A DNA stretch of 64,000 nucleotides from Alentia gelatinosa. Its lineage: Eukaryota; Annelida; Polychaeta; Phyllodocida; Polynoidae. The translations under genes were made by a program, and so were the position numbers. Below, in pieces: positions 48,028 through 59,444 of the stretch. The stretch covers positions 124,851,016 through 124,915,015 of the forward strand of contig OX465580.1 in the NCBI GenBank assembly GCA_950022655.1, read 5' to 3'. The notes under the pieces were generated by a model. That model worked only from the letters and a program-made list of their open reading frames with translations. It searched no databases and was not told the DNA's origin. Position 1 is the first letter of the stretch; every line of letters begins with the position of its first letter.

Positions 48028-48334
48028 TGTCTATGTTTACCTACCACATATAAAACGTGTAATTTTCCGTACTATCCGCTTGGAGATCTTCCCGCACATA
48101 GAGACAGAGTGAACCAGACATAGGGTTGGAGACTGAAGCACCACGGGAGTGAGATTCTCGTGTATTTAAAAACTCGAACCTGTTCTTCTTTTTTGCAGGA
48201 CTATACTCAGACAAACCTCTTATCTTATGATTCATTTCGAGCCATGCCGAAATCAAAGTTTAGCACTGTAGTTTTCTGATGTACTTTTCTCGTGAGAAAC
48301 CAATGAGATCTCAACTTTCGCTGGTAGCCCTTTC
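48028..48334 (-). repeat. Inverted duplication, left arm
   Basis: About 300 bp matching 53,109-53,412 in inverse, from the upstream ACCAGCGAAAG word through the ORF to GGTAGGTAAACAT. The arms are about 4.8 kb apart and face outward. Confidence 0.75.
48041..48235 (-). CDS. Paralogous first-exon ORF, left copy (minus strand)
   Basis: The frame starts at ATG 48,235 and covers 64 codons: MNHKIRGLSEY, then a Lys-rich patch, then RESHSRGASVSNP and YVREDLQADST. The inverted counterpart at 53,205-53,381 shares RESHSRGSSISNP and YVREQLQADST. In the shared core many nucleotide differences are silent third-position changes, which supports past coding constraint. A CCAAT-type ATTGG lies upstream in both copies. 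Near the end, both have a G/GTAGGTAAACAT word that could be a splice donor, so this may be a first exon. No family is recognised. Confidence 0.45.
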   Translation of the reverse strand: MNHKIRGLSEYSPAKKKNRFEFLNTRESHSRGASVSNPMSGSLCLYVREDLQADSTENYTFYMW

Positions 48335-48392
48335 AAAACTCCGCTGATTCCCCCCACCCAACAACAGCTTAAGTATTTGGCCCTCTAATTGC

Positions 48393-48470
48393 ATCTGTCT
48401 TTGTGGAGCAGTCGGCAGGTCCTTCGGCTTGGGATGCGGACTTCGGGCGTTCGAACCCCGCTGTCGGTAG
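48393..48470 (+). repeat. tRNA-like segment, probable SINE head
   Basis: GTGGAGCAGTCGGCAGG resembles an A box and GCGTTCGAACCCC a B box, about 35 bp apart, followed by a T-rich tail. The acceptor ends do not pair, so a SINE or tRNA pseudogene is preferred over a functional tRNA. Confidence 0.45.
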
Positions 48471-48669
48471 TACCTTTGTTGATTTTTTCATTTTTCTATA
48501 TTCTTCGTACTCGGACTCGTCGAAGTTGCTAGTATTAATTATAAATCCCAGCTACTGCTGCGGGTGGTCGGGAGTATGAATTTCTCATGAGTGGGGCACT
48601 GACTTCCTCATACAGACCTTCAAAGCAGCTGAAGGAGCCTGCTGTGTGTTGAACGACATTGTGTACTGC

Positions 48670-51600
48670 TATGAAATCATAGCTTAATGCTGGAGACGCA
48701 CCAAGCGAGCGGAACCCTCGGCGATTCTGGACCAGCGAGAAATGGAATCACTCAATATTTCTCGGCTACAAGGTGGGAGGATGTTTATCCCACTCGCCCA
48801 CGACTTACAGACACACTAGGCGAGTCATGGCAGCGAGAAAACGGCAGCGAGAAAACGGCAGCGATAAACTCCTCTGAGCGATGACTGTAATGCCGGGGAC
48901 ACACCAAGTGAGTGGAACCCACAGCGATTATGGACCAGCGAGAAATGGAATCGCTCAGCATTTCTTGCTTCCAAGGTGGGAGGGGGTTTTGCGCACTCGC
49001 TGGCGACTCTAAAGCCGGAGACACACCAAGCGAGAAACACAGCGAGTTCCGTAATCGCCAACACAAAATGGCCTATACGTGAACTATTATTACATATTTC
49101 AGCTGATAATTGCTTCCAGATTGCTAAATTACAGGCAGGAGATATCCCTATGAAATAATATCTCACATACACGCCAATTTGTGTTGGCGATTCCAGAGAT
49201 CGCTGCCCTCACTCGCTTGGTGTGTCTCCGGTATTAAGCCGGGAACACACCAAGCGAGTCAAGGCAGCGATCTCTGTAATCGCCAACACAAAATAGCATG
49301 TATGTGAAAAATTATTTTACAGTAATATCTCCCACCCATAAGTCAAGGTCTCGGAAGCAAAAATAATGTGAAATATAGAATAATAGCAAACATACTCGCC
49401 ATTTTGTGTTGGCGATTCCGGAAATCGCTGCGTTTCTCGCTTGGTGTGTCTCCGACATAAGACACACCAAGCGATCCAAGGCAGCAAGAAAACGGCAGTG
49501 ATATACTGCACTGAGCAAGCAAAACAAAGCTCACCAAGTCTGAGCAATGTTTGATATCTGGCGATTACCTATGGGCGAGTAAAGTGAGAAGAGTGAGTGA
49601 TCATGTGACTATAAAACTCAATCTGATTGGTCGACTACTTGTCGATGGCAGTACTCGCTGATGCCGGGGACACACCAAGCGATTAACGGCAGCTATCTCC
49701 AGAATCGCCAACACTAATTGGCATGTTTGTGCGATATTATTTCATAGTAATATCTCCTACCAATAATTTAGCATCTCTGACGCAATAATCAGGTGAAATA
49801 TGAACTAATAGCTCACATATACGCCATTTTGTGTTGGTGAGTCTGGGAATCGCCGCGGTACTCGCTTGGTGTGTCTCCAGCATCAGATAGCGTCTCTGTT
49901 CTCGCCAAGAGGACACCAAATTCGCCCACATAATCGCCAACATGAAATCATTATAGTACTTCCGAAAACCGGGACACACCAAGTTTTTTGTCCATTGCCA
50001 GTGATATGTGGGCGAGTCCTACTAGTGACAACCAGTGAACCAATCAGATTGACTTTTATAGTCACATGATCACCTTACAAAACCTAAACTTACAGTGGCT
50101 TACTTGCCAATGCAGTGATCCCCAACTATCAAACATCGTTTGTACTTGGCAAGTTTTCCAGTTATTGCGCAGTGCACTTTATCGCTGGCGTTTTCTTGCC
50201 GCCTCAGCTCGCTAGGTGTGTCCCCAAATAGTCAGCAATTAAACAAAACCCCCTACACCCCTAAAAACTCGCCTACACACACGTGAGCGATCACATGAGC
50301 GATAATATCAAAAATGTTTGATATTGTCTCCAAGAGAATACCCAAATCGCCCACATAATCACCAAGACAGAATCGCTATAATTGTGCTGAAAATGTGGAC
50401 ACACTGGATTTTGCCACATGACTAGCACTATATGAACGAGTACTACCATCGACAAGAAGTCGATCAATCAGATTGAGTTTTATAGTCACATGATCACTCA
50501 CTCTTCTCACTTTACTCGCCCATACAGTAATTGCCAAATATCAAACATCGCCAAGACTTACTCGCTCAGTGAAGTTTATCGCTGCCGTTTTCTTGCTGCC
50601 TTGGCTAGCTTGGTGTGTCTCCGAGTTGTCAGCAAGTGAGCAAAACCTCCTCCCACCTTGGAAGCAAGAAATGTTGATGCCGGGGACACACCAAGCGAGA
50701 AACGTTGGCGATAATTTCACTTGCCAACAAGGTCTTGGCGATTATATGAGCGATAAAATGTATCGCTTGGTGTGTCCTCTACTCGCTGTGAAATGAAGGC
50801 GACTTGGGTGTAGGCAAGTTAAATAATCGCCAGCACATCCCATGGGCGATGATATCAAACATGTTTGATATTCTCGCCAAGAGGACACCAAATTCGCCAA
50901 CATAATCGCCAACGTGAAATCGCTATAGTACTGCTGAAAACAAGAACACACCAAGTTTTCTGTCCATTGCCAGCGATATGTGGGCAAGTCCTACTAGTGA
51001 CAGCCAGTGAACCAATCAGATTGAGTTTTAAAGTCACATGATCACCTTAGAAACCCCAAACTTACAGTGGCTTACTTGCCAATGCAGTGATCGCCAAGTA
51101 TCAAACATCGCTCATACTTGGCAAGTGTTCCCGTAATCGCCCAGTGCAGTTTATCGCTGGCGTTTTCTTGCTGCCTCTGCTTGCTCGGTGTGTCCTAATT
51201 CATCAGCAAGTTGGCAAAACCCCCTATCACCTTGTAGGCGAGAAATGGTGCGCGATTCCATATCTTGCTGGTCCAGAATCGCCGAGGGTTCCACTCGCTT
51301 GGTGTGTCCCCGGCATGAGCGATTCCATTTCTCGCTAGTCCATAATGCCGGGGACACACCAAGCGAGTGAAACCCTCGGCGATTATAGACCAGCAAGTAA
51401 TGGAATCACTCAGCATTTCTCGCCCATAAGATGGGACAGGGTTTTGCTGCCTTGCTGACAACTCTTATACCGGGGACACACCAAGCGAGTGAAGGCGGCG
51501 ATCTCTAGAATCGCCAACACAAAATGGCATGTATGTGAGATATTATTTCATAGTAACATCTCCTAATGATAATGTAGCGCATCAGGAGCAATAATCAGGT

Positions 51601-52650
51601 GAAATATGAAATAATAACTCACATATAGGCCATTTTGTGTTGGCGATTCCGGAAATTGCTCCGTTTCTCGCTTGGTGTGTCTCCGGCTTGAGACACCAAG
51701 CAAGTCAAGGCAGCGAGAAAACGACAGCGAGAAACTCCCCTGAGCTATTACTGCAAAACTTGCCAAGTATGAGTGATATTTGATACTTCATCACGATCAC
51801 TTCATCGGCAAGTGAGCCACTCTATGTTTGGATTTTGTAGGGTGATCCTGTGACTTTAAAACTCAATCTCATTGGTTCACTGGTTGTCTCTAGTAAGACT
51901 CACATCGCTCACAATGACAGAAAATTCGGTGTGTCCCGTTTTTTGCCAGTACTATAGCGATTTTATGTTTGCGATTATGTGGGCGAATTTGGTTTCCTCT
52001 TGGGAAGAATATCAAACATGTTTGATATTATCGCTCATGGGATGTGCTGGCGATTTTTGAACTTGCCTACATCCAAGTCACTCTCATAACGCAGCAGTAC
52101 AGGACACACCAAGCGATGAATTTTATCGCTCATACAATCGCCATGACTTTGTTGGCGAGTAGTTTTATCGCCAACGTTTCTCGCTTGGTGTGTCTCCGGC
52201 ATGAAGCTGGAGACACAGCAAGCGAGTTATGCAGCGGTTTCCGGAATCGCCAATGCAAAATGGCGAGTATTTGAGTTATTATTTCATATTTCACCTAATT
52301 GCTTCCAATATACTTAATTATCGTTATGGGATATTACTATTAAAGAATATATGTCACATAAATGCAATTTTGTATTGGCAATTCCATTAATCGCCGCCTT
52401 GAATCGCTTGGTGTGTCCCCGGCATAATCGGCGAAGGTTCTACTCAAGAACTCGCAAATTCTGGAATCGCCAACGCAAAATGACGTGTATGTGACCTTTT
52501 ATTTCATATTTCACCTGATTATTGCTTCAGAGAAGCTAAATTATTGGTGGGAGATATTACTGCGAAATGATATTGCACATACACACAAATTTTATGTTGG
52601 CGATTCTGGGGATCGCTGCCGTTACTCGCTTGGTGTGTCCCTGGCATTTT
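48670..52650. mobile_element. Nest of palindromic MITEs ending CCGGGGACACACCAAGCGA
   Basis: More than ten copies of the end word, in both orientations, occur over 4 kb. Five units are 217 bp or nearly so: 49,015-49,231, 49,239-49,455, 49,664-49,880, 51,470-51,686 and 52,207-52,422 (216 bp). Each starts with the end word, has a 'cgccaacacaaaatggc' block, a central AT segment and the inverse of both. Longer mosaic relatives fill the gaps and share GCGAT, CGCCAA and TCGCT words. Flanking TAA or TTA is frequent, suggesting a three-base target duplication as in PIF/Harbinger-type elements. There is no transposase frame. Confidence 0.85.
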
Positions 52651-53108
52651 AGAGTCTTGTTCTGCATGAGTGTTTTTGGTTGGCATTGTCAACTGTTTTG
52701 GCAGTGCGATGGTCTCGGTGTTGGTGTCAGTGGGAGGAGTTGCACTCACGATGTGAACTGTGAAAGATGTACGGGGACGAGAGGCTTGTGGGTCACGTCT
52801 ATCCCCTTCACTGGTTGACTGACTGCCTGGCCTAATTTAGCGCCGTCATTGAGCCCAGTCGGCGTATCCATTTCTATGCCTGACTCATGTGGGAGTGGCT
52901 GCCTCATCCCTAGACTTGCTCAAGGCTTTGATTATAACTAGCGACTTCGTCGATTCATATTTAGCTACCACCTACTACCTACCCCCTCCCCACTTCCCCC
53001 TACGTTGGGTCCTCTTGCGGATGAACGGGAAACCATCGTAAAATTGTGGTTATCATTTCGTATGACACAGGTGCTTGAGCTGATCATCGGCGATCAGAAC
53101 ACTATGGA

Positions 53109-53412
53109 TTGACACCAGCGAAAGGGTGAGATCTCATTGGTTTCTCACGAGAAAAGTAGATTAGAAAACTACAATACTAAACTTTGATTTTGGCATGGCT
53201 CAAAATGAATCATAAGAGAAAACATATGTCTGTGTATAGAAATACAAAAAAGAGTAGCAGCTTACAGTTTAGAACTGCACGAGAGTCTCACTCTCGTGGC
53301 TCTTCAATCTCTAACCCTAGATCGGGTCCACTCTGTCCCTATGTACGGGAGCAACTCCAAGCGGATTCGACGAAATTCTAACGTTTTAAATATGGTAGGT
53401 AAACATTCATTA
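53109..53412 (+). repeat. Inverted duplication, right arm
   Basis: Partner of 48,028-48,334. Confidence 0.75.
53205..53381 (+). CDS. Paralogous first-exon ORF, right copy (plus strand)
   Basis: The frame starts at ATG 53,205 and covers 58 codons: MNHKRKHMSVY, TARESHSRGSSISNP, YVREQLQADST. It ends at TAA 53,379-53,381 a few codons before the shared donor-like GGTAGGTAAACAT. The left copy reads on at that point, so an indel may have shortened this one. Together the two form a divergent pair around the MITE nest. Function is unknown. Confidence 0.4.
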   Translation: MNHKRKHMSVYRNTKKSSSLQFRTARESHSRGSSISNPRSGPLCPYVREQLQADSTKF

Positions 53413-53647
53413 ATTGATTAAACACAATCAGAATAAAGTTCATTATAGTATGTAGCCTTCTCTGACTCTGTATCCCAGCGAGGAAGGTAGACATAGGATG
53501 CAGTGACTGAGGTCAGTCTACATCATCCCCTGCATGGTGTTGTTGTTTATATATAGAGTTAGGGTCATTGATAGGTGTGTCGACTGTCTAGGGACTGGTA
53601 AGCCTGTCTGCCTGGCCTGGAATGCAGATGGGTGCAGTTAAGTCAGA

Positions 53648-55385
53648 ATTCCACCAACCAGACGGTTTTTTTGCCACAAAATAGACATTCTAGCCAACCT
53701 TCTAGCAGACATCGGTTGAAACATCTGGCGAAATGGTCTCTAAGTACGTCCCTGCTCCACCGGAAACCCTGCCAGACGTTTGTGTGCCTCTGGCGTGTGC
53801 TTCCACCGACCAGATGTTTCAGGCCATGGCTCGACGTGCCAGCAGATCCACGAGCCGGTGTGGTGCCAAAATTGGTTACCCTGCCAAAAGTGGTAATTAT
53901 CGCTCACTCTATCCTAGCATGTCTCTTCCCGTCCAGTACCGCTTAGATTTCACGGACTATTCAAGGCTTCAATAGTGCGCATGTACAAACTAGCACTCTC
54001 CCAGCAGATCTTTCGTGGCACTATCGCTTGCTATCGGCCGCAGGAAGTAGAGCGCTTGATTTCTGTTTGGAGAGTGACAAACTGGTGGTTCGAGGGCTGA
54101 TGAATTTGTCACTCTCCAATCGTGGACTGCAAGAGTGCGCATGTTCGCGCATGCGCCAAAGAAAATAGTGAGCGATAATTACCACTTATGGCAGGGTAAC
54201 CAATTTTGGCACCACACCAGCACCCTAGCCAACACTCCATATAGAGCAGCGGTGAGCGGTCAGTGGCACCATCTTATGGACGTTAGCCACATTTCGATTG
54301 GCCAAACACTGCGCTGCTCTGAATCCGAGAAAGTTGCATATCGAGCAGAGAAGGGTGCTGCCATGTCGGGATTTGTACGGCAACGTTGAGAGATCATCAA
54401 ATATACGCTAAATACTGTGGTTAACTGAACAATGAAGGTAAATAAAGATAAGTCTTGATGTTATGAATGTGTATGGCATGCTCTGGGTCTAAAATTCTGC
54501 CTAAAATACCAAAAGTGTTGGAATTTTGTATGTCCGTTTGCGGCTTCGGCTATCAACCGTTCATGTTGGTGGCATTCTCTCAACGCGGGTCGCGATAGAG
54601 CTCGCGGGCAGGTGCCATACTCTCAACCGGCCAGACTAGAATTCTGCCCAAAATACCGAAACTGTCAGAGTCTCTGCTCATGCTTGCTCTTTCTGAGTTG
54701 GTGGCCTGCAGTAGCAACAGATCCCCGCAAATCTCGCGGGCCGGTGCCATACTCTTCAAATCCATTATACCGGGGACACACCAAGCGAGTGAAGGCAGCG
54801 ATCTCTGGAATCGCCCACACAAATTGACGTGTATGTGAGATATTATTTCATAGGAATATCTCATGCCTATAATATAGTATCTTGGAAGCAATAATCAGGT
54901 GAAATGTGAAATAATATCTCACATACACGTCATTTTGTGTTGGCGATTACGGAACTCGCTGCGTTTCTCGCTTGGTGTGTCTCCGGCTTTAGCCAGATAC
55001 GCAACTCCACCAGACAAACAAAAACTAATAAATCAGTTTTCCAGAGTTGGGAGATATCCAGTCTGTTGGACATCTGGCGGAGGGGAAAATACACATCGGG
55101 TGGGACGCCGGGTAAAAAAATCTAGCTGGTGGAAGCGTGTTTCAGCCGGCAGATGGCCAGACGCCCCAGCAGATGCTCAGCAACTGTGAGGCAATGCTCC
55201 AACAACCCCAAACAACCCCCCAACAGACTTCAATTTCACCTGGTAACTTAGAGCAGACGACTGTCAGAACGCCATTGCACAGGATTTCTAACTGCTCCAC
55301 CAATCAGACAGATAAAAAAGTGCACAAGATCTTCCAGCAACCGTTGGGCGGGCGCTGCAAAACGTTTTTATCTGGTTGGTGGAAT
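53648..55385. mobile_element. 1.74-kb inverted-repeat element with nested MITEs
   Basis: The left end ATTCCACCAACCAGA is matched in inverse at the right end (TCTGGTTGGTGGAAT). CCAGA(C/T)G-like words recur near both ends, typical of subterminal binding sites. The interior holds a 51-bp inverted pair (53,857-53,907 with 54,169-54,219) and a 217-bp MITE (54,770-54,986). Direct repeats of about 150 bp lie near 54,488-54,760. No transposase frame is convincing. Confidence 0.6.
54770..54986. mobile_element. 217-bp palindromic MITE, isolated copy
   Basis: The same end word, same length and same internal blocks as the units in 48,670-52,650, here as a single clean copy. This gives the best definition of the element's ends. 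Confidence 0.85.
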
Positions 55386-55819
55386 ACTCGCTTTACCAAT
55401 AGTGTCATTACCCTCATAAAATATATGCTCCATATGCTATTCTACAGATCACTCTCAGCACACTGGCCATGTTCAACAACTAACTAAATTTTTGAACAGT
55501 TGTTTCTGTGTTGTATAAAGAAAACAAGTATTGAAAGCATGTTAAGGCTGTCACCAGATAGCATCATTATGACATCTTATATAATCATTTGTTGCACTTT
55601 ATCTAAAAGCAGTGAAACAAATACTCGATGACTATTTGTTGTCTGTTGTGTGTGTATGTTATAGTTTGTCCTGTCATGTATTGTCTGTCTCGGCTAAAAC
55701 TGGGAAGAACGTCTTTGGACGACAGTTGGTGTCTGTATTACCTTTACTCTGAATTAAAAAAAAAAAACCAAAAAAAAAAACCCCAGCAATCTTCTCTAAG
55801 ATCAAGCCGTACTGTATTC

Positions 55820-56240
55820 ACACTTTGGGGGTGGTTTTTAAGTCGGATAATAAGATCCGCCTACTATTGCTCACATCCCTCAGAGTCAGTTAATGATTGT
55901 GTCTTCCACGGCTATTAAATTCAGATTTAAAATTTTTGATACTGCTGTCGTGAATGTTTCTCATGACAGTTATGGTTGTGCTTTAGATATTACTAGTGCT
56001 TATCGACATATTGATATCAATGGGAGATTTATGGGTATTAACTGGTCAGTTGATGGTGTAGATCATTATATCAATGACAATGTTCTGTGCTTTGGTAATA
56101 AATAGGCACCTTATATTATAAATTCAGTCAGTGATCCCATCACCAGTTATGCTAAACTGTTTAGTATTGAGGTAGTGAATTATCTTGATGATATCATTGT
56201 TTGTGGTAGTAATTATGAGGAATGTATCTGTCATCAACAC
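55820..56240 (+). pseudogene. DIRS/Ngaro-like reverse transcriptase remnant
   Basis: An ESVND-type segment precedes a frameshift, then ALDITSAYRHI, FMGINW and LCFGNK, an in-frame TAG at 56,103-56,105, then APYII and VVNYLDDIIV. These are RT palm motifs with the spacing seen in tyrosine-recombinase retrotransposons. No recombinase or ends were found, so assignment to DIRS/Ngaro is tentative. Confidence 0.55.
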
Positions 56241-57601
56241 TTTTTCGTATACTACTAGTTGTTTCTCTATTAATTACTATCCCTTCACAGAGATAGCCAC
56301 ATATTGTCCCTGTAAATATGCTTGGAGAGTGATCAGGACGTGGTAGACTGGTCGGCAGGGTAAATAACGAGGAAATATATCAAAAGCAAGCAAATGAACT
56401 ACTGGAAAAGTAGACTCACCAATGTGTAAAGACTGTGGGATAATCTTGATGGATGTAGACATCAATATTGGGATACCTGTGTAAGTGAAGAAGCGTTTTT
56501 GCACGAGCACCGGACAAGCCTAGAATCGAAACGCCATCTTGGATATTGTACCGGCATGTCAACTGTGGTAAAACAGAAAATGGACGGTGTAACTGAGTAT
56601 AAAAATAGTACAAGTGAAATATTGGTAACAAATGAGTTGGAAAACGTTACAGAATCTAGTGATGATGGATACGATGAAACGGATAATGTTCCACTCTCAC
56701 AATTACCGAGGACTCTCAAACTAGATAATGTATGCTTACAAACAAAGGAGTCGCGAGGTAAGTCAACAGAGGCACAAGCGCGAGATGCAGAAATGGTAAA
56801 AGAGAGGAAAAGCAAAGGAGGTAAAAGAAATCGAACAGTGAGTAAAGAAAAACAAATTAAAATGAACATTCAACAAAAATCCCCAAGTGATCAACCGCCT
56901 TCGAAAGCCCCAAACAAACGTAGTAATAGTGTAGACTCACATAGTATGTCTACAGACGATACTGAGGTCACCATGAAACGAATCGATAGTACCGATGACA
57001 ATATTCTCTTGCCACAAACGATTCTGGGTGATTTCATGGAGCTAGTGAGCAGGAAAATCGAAGCTTTTACAAAAGAGATGAAAAGTGAAATGGACTGTAT
57101 GAAGAGTGAGTTAAAAAATTCGGGTTCCGAAATGAAGAAACTTACAAATGCTATGAGCAGTGTACATTGTGAAATAGCTACCATGACTGAAAAAACAACT
57201 TATGAGATTGAACAAGTGAAAGTCAGTGTAAAACAAAACAATCTAGAAATGAATGAAAAGTTTAGAATGGTTGATGAAAGAATAGCACAGGTTGAAAACC
57301 AACTTGCAAATAGATATGATAAAGTACTAGATAAACAAGAAGAGCTGGCAGAAAAGATGGAAGGGATGAAGGAAATGATCAGTAAAAATGAAAGTCAAGC
57401 CCTGGAAAGGGACAGAGAACTAGATCTAGAAATTGAAAAGGTAACAAAGGATCTAAAAAGATGTAATACTTACCTGACTGACGAAGTAAGATCTGTTAGT
57501 GAAGTTGTAGAAAAACATAGTGCTGAGATTCAAAAAGTAAGGGAAGCAGGGGGAGGAAATGTAGACAATTCTAAATTTCGTTCACCAAAACGGCTAAACT
57601 T

Positions 57602-57610
57602 ATATATAGG
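57602..57610. repeat. 9-bp target-site duplication, left
   Basis: ATATATAGG, repeated at 58,281-58,289. Removing one copy and the element joins LYIG to GMREL in frame. Confidence 0.8.
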
Positions 57611-58280
57611 GTACCTGGAGAACTGAGCCCGCAGGAGAACTGAGCCAGACGTGCGAACTGAGCCCGCAGGAGAACTGAGCCTGGGGTTGAGATTCAGAGG
57701 TGCGAACTGAGCCTGCAGGAGAACTGAGCCTGGGCCCACCGCTAGTTAGCAAGTTACTCTGTACATCTCAGGTCATAACGCTGTGAATAATTGGTGTAGA
57801 AACACCAGGTAAAGACTGATAGATGTCAAAATACATTCATGAAACGATGGGTAGGTTTATAGTTTGATTCTCTAAAGGGAACTTATGAAAATTTGCCGTT
57901 ATTCGTGTGACATTTTCTCCGATCGCTATGTGCACCTATTATCACTCATGTGCGGTCCTGTCATTTTCCGGGTGATTTCACCCACTTCTCATGAGAATTA
58001 AGACATGAAACTTAAACATCAGGTAGGGAAATATGTAACCTATATACGTTTCAAATATGAAGAAGATTGGCCACTTCGAACCACCGATATTCGGAAACAA
58101 AGCGTATCATCCGAGGCGGCCACCGCACCAACTCCCCAAAACGAATCGTATCTAAGGACCCTACAGCCCAGCACTGACTGAGCCAGGCTCACTTCTCTTG
58201 GAGGCTCAGTTCTCCTGAAGGCTCAGTTCGCATTCACACCTCTGGCTCAGTTCTCCTGCAGGCTCAGTTCTCTTGTATTC
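57611..58280. mobile_element. 670-bp non-autonomous DNA element with a 9-bp duplication
   Basis: GAGAACTGAGCCYGCAGG-type units occur five times at the left end and inverted at the right end, giving complex subterminal inverted repeats rather than simple ends. The 9-bp duplication is typical of Mutator-like elements. There is no open frame inside. Confidence 0.75.
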
Positions 58281-58289
58281 ATATATAGG
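58281..58289. repeat. 9-bp target-site duplication, right
   Basis: Partner of 57,602-57,610. Confidence 0.8.
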
Positions 58290-58969
58290 AGGCATGCGAG
58301 AACTGCAAAATGAATGTCCTTATGGAGTAGGTTGCTTTGTACTAAGCCAGACAGTGCCAGACTTACAACTCAATGAAATTACCTTTGCACAAAGAATGAA
58401 GAAGAGAGATAAGAGTGAGGAAAACTCACCAATTCTAGTATGCTTGTCAACAGTGAGAAGGCATGACCAGGTACTCAGAAACAAGAGTGTATTAAAGGAA
58501 ACAGAATGATTTGACAGAATATACATAAACCCAGACGAGACAATGGAGACTAGGCAGGCAAAGGGTTTAGCTAGAACAGTAGTAACATATTGCAGGCAAC
58601 AAGGACATGCCACAAGGTTAAAAGGTACAGAACTATGGATAAATGGTAAATGGTATAGTGGGAACAACCCAAGAGACATACCCGTATGGTACTTACCTTG
58701 GGAACAAGGTGAAACTGATAAAAGTTCTAGACAGAATGAGGCGAGGCATGGCTGGAAAGCACAAGCCGCAGCAAACCCTAGTAGAACTGTACCCAACACT
58801 GCATATGTTCAGAATGACCAGTTTGCAAATAGTAACGGGAATGGAACGACTGAAATAGACACGAAGTCAACACCAGTAGTAGAAGGAGAAGGGCCACTTG
58901 AGAATAAAAATACCAATAACAACGGTAGAGGACCAGACCTGTTAGCTCAGAGTAGGCCAAGTAAGTCTG

Positions 58970-59443
58970 GGGCCTGTTTTTTAGTCGTGACCATTTCCTA
59001 TAGTGACTAGTTAGTGACCGTTTGGAGACCGTTGGGTTCCAGAGATAAGTCGTCATAACATGTGCGACCATTTAGAGGGGTAAACTGTCGTGGTCACTGT
59101 TTTGGGTTCTAGAGTTGTGACCAGTTGGTGACCATTTAGCCCAAATGGTGGCATATTTCATTTTATACACCTCCACTGTATCAAATGAAACAATATTTAC
59201 TGCGATGAATTATCTATATCTGTTTTATCTAATTCCCAAATTCAAAAATTTTCTGTTGAGTAATACACATGTGAGGCATGCTTTTGTTTTTGAATGGGCC
59301 TTGGACCAACAGTGATCATAACAGCTGAACAGTGACCGGGACTGAGGAACACTATTTGGTCATGATCACTGGTTTGGTCACCCAACTGGTCACTCTTTTG
59401 TGATCACTACAAATAAAGACGTCGCTGTCTGAAAAACAGGCCC
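58970..59443. mobile_element. 474-bp inverted-repeat MITE inside LINE-2
   Basis: The ends GGGGCCTGTTTTT(C/T)AG are inverted at 58,969-58,984 and 59,429-59,444. GTGACC and GGTCAC words recur through the arms. It lies between the ORF1 tail and the NADAR domain. Only CTG is shared at the two flanks, so the target duplication is not settled; a hAT-like element is plausible. Confidence 0.7.
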
Positions 59444-59444
59444 C

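Larger units (their letters stand above)
56556..58967 (+). pseudogene. LINE-2 ORF1: coiled coil, RRM, C-terminal domain, interrupted
   Basis: From ATG 56,556, a charged N-terminal region is followed by a long heptad-rich coiled coil (about 57,030-57,540) and the RRM start (PKRLNLYIG). A 670-bp DNA element interrupts here. The frame resumes at 58,290 (GMRELQNECPYG...FAQRMKKRDKSEENSPILVCL), where removal of 679 bases restores it exactly. A TGA at 58,507-58,509 precedes a C-terminal domain (FDRIYINPDET...WINGKWYSGNNPRDIP). A low-complexity Asn/Gly tail leads to the NADAR domain. This is the L1 ORF1p type of RNA-binding protein in a jockey/CR1-type element. Confidence 0.8.

Noticed and set aside
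53632..53975. Two overlapping plus-strand frames of 104 and 80 codons
   Set aside because: They lie inside the 1.74-kb inverted-repeat element and overlap its subterminal repeated words; no domain is visible.
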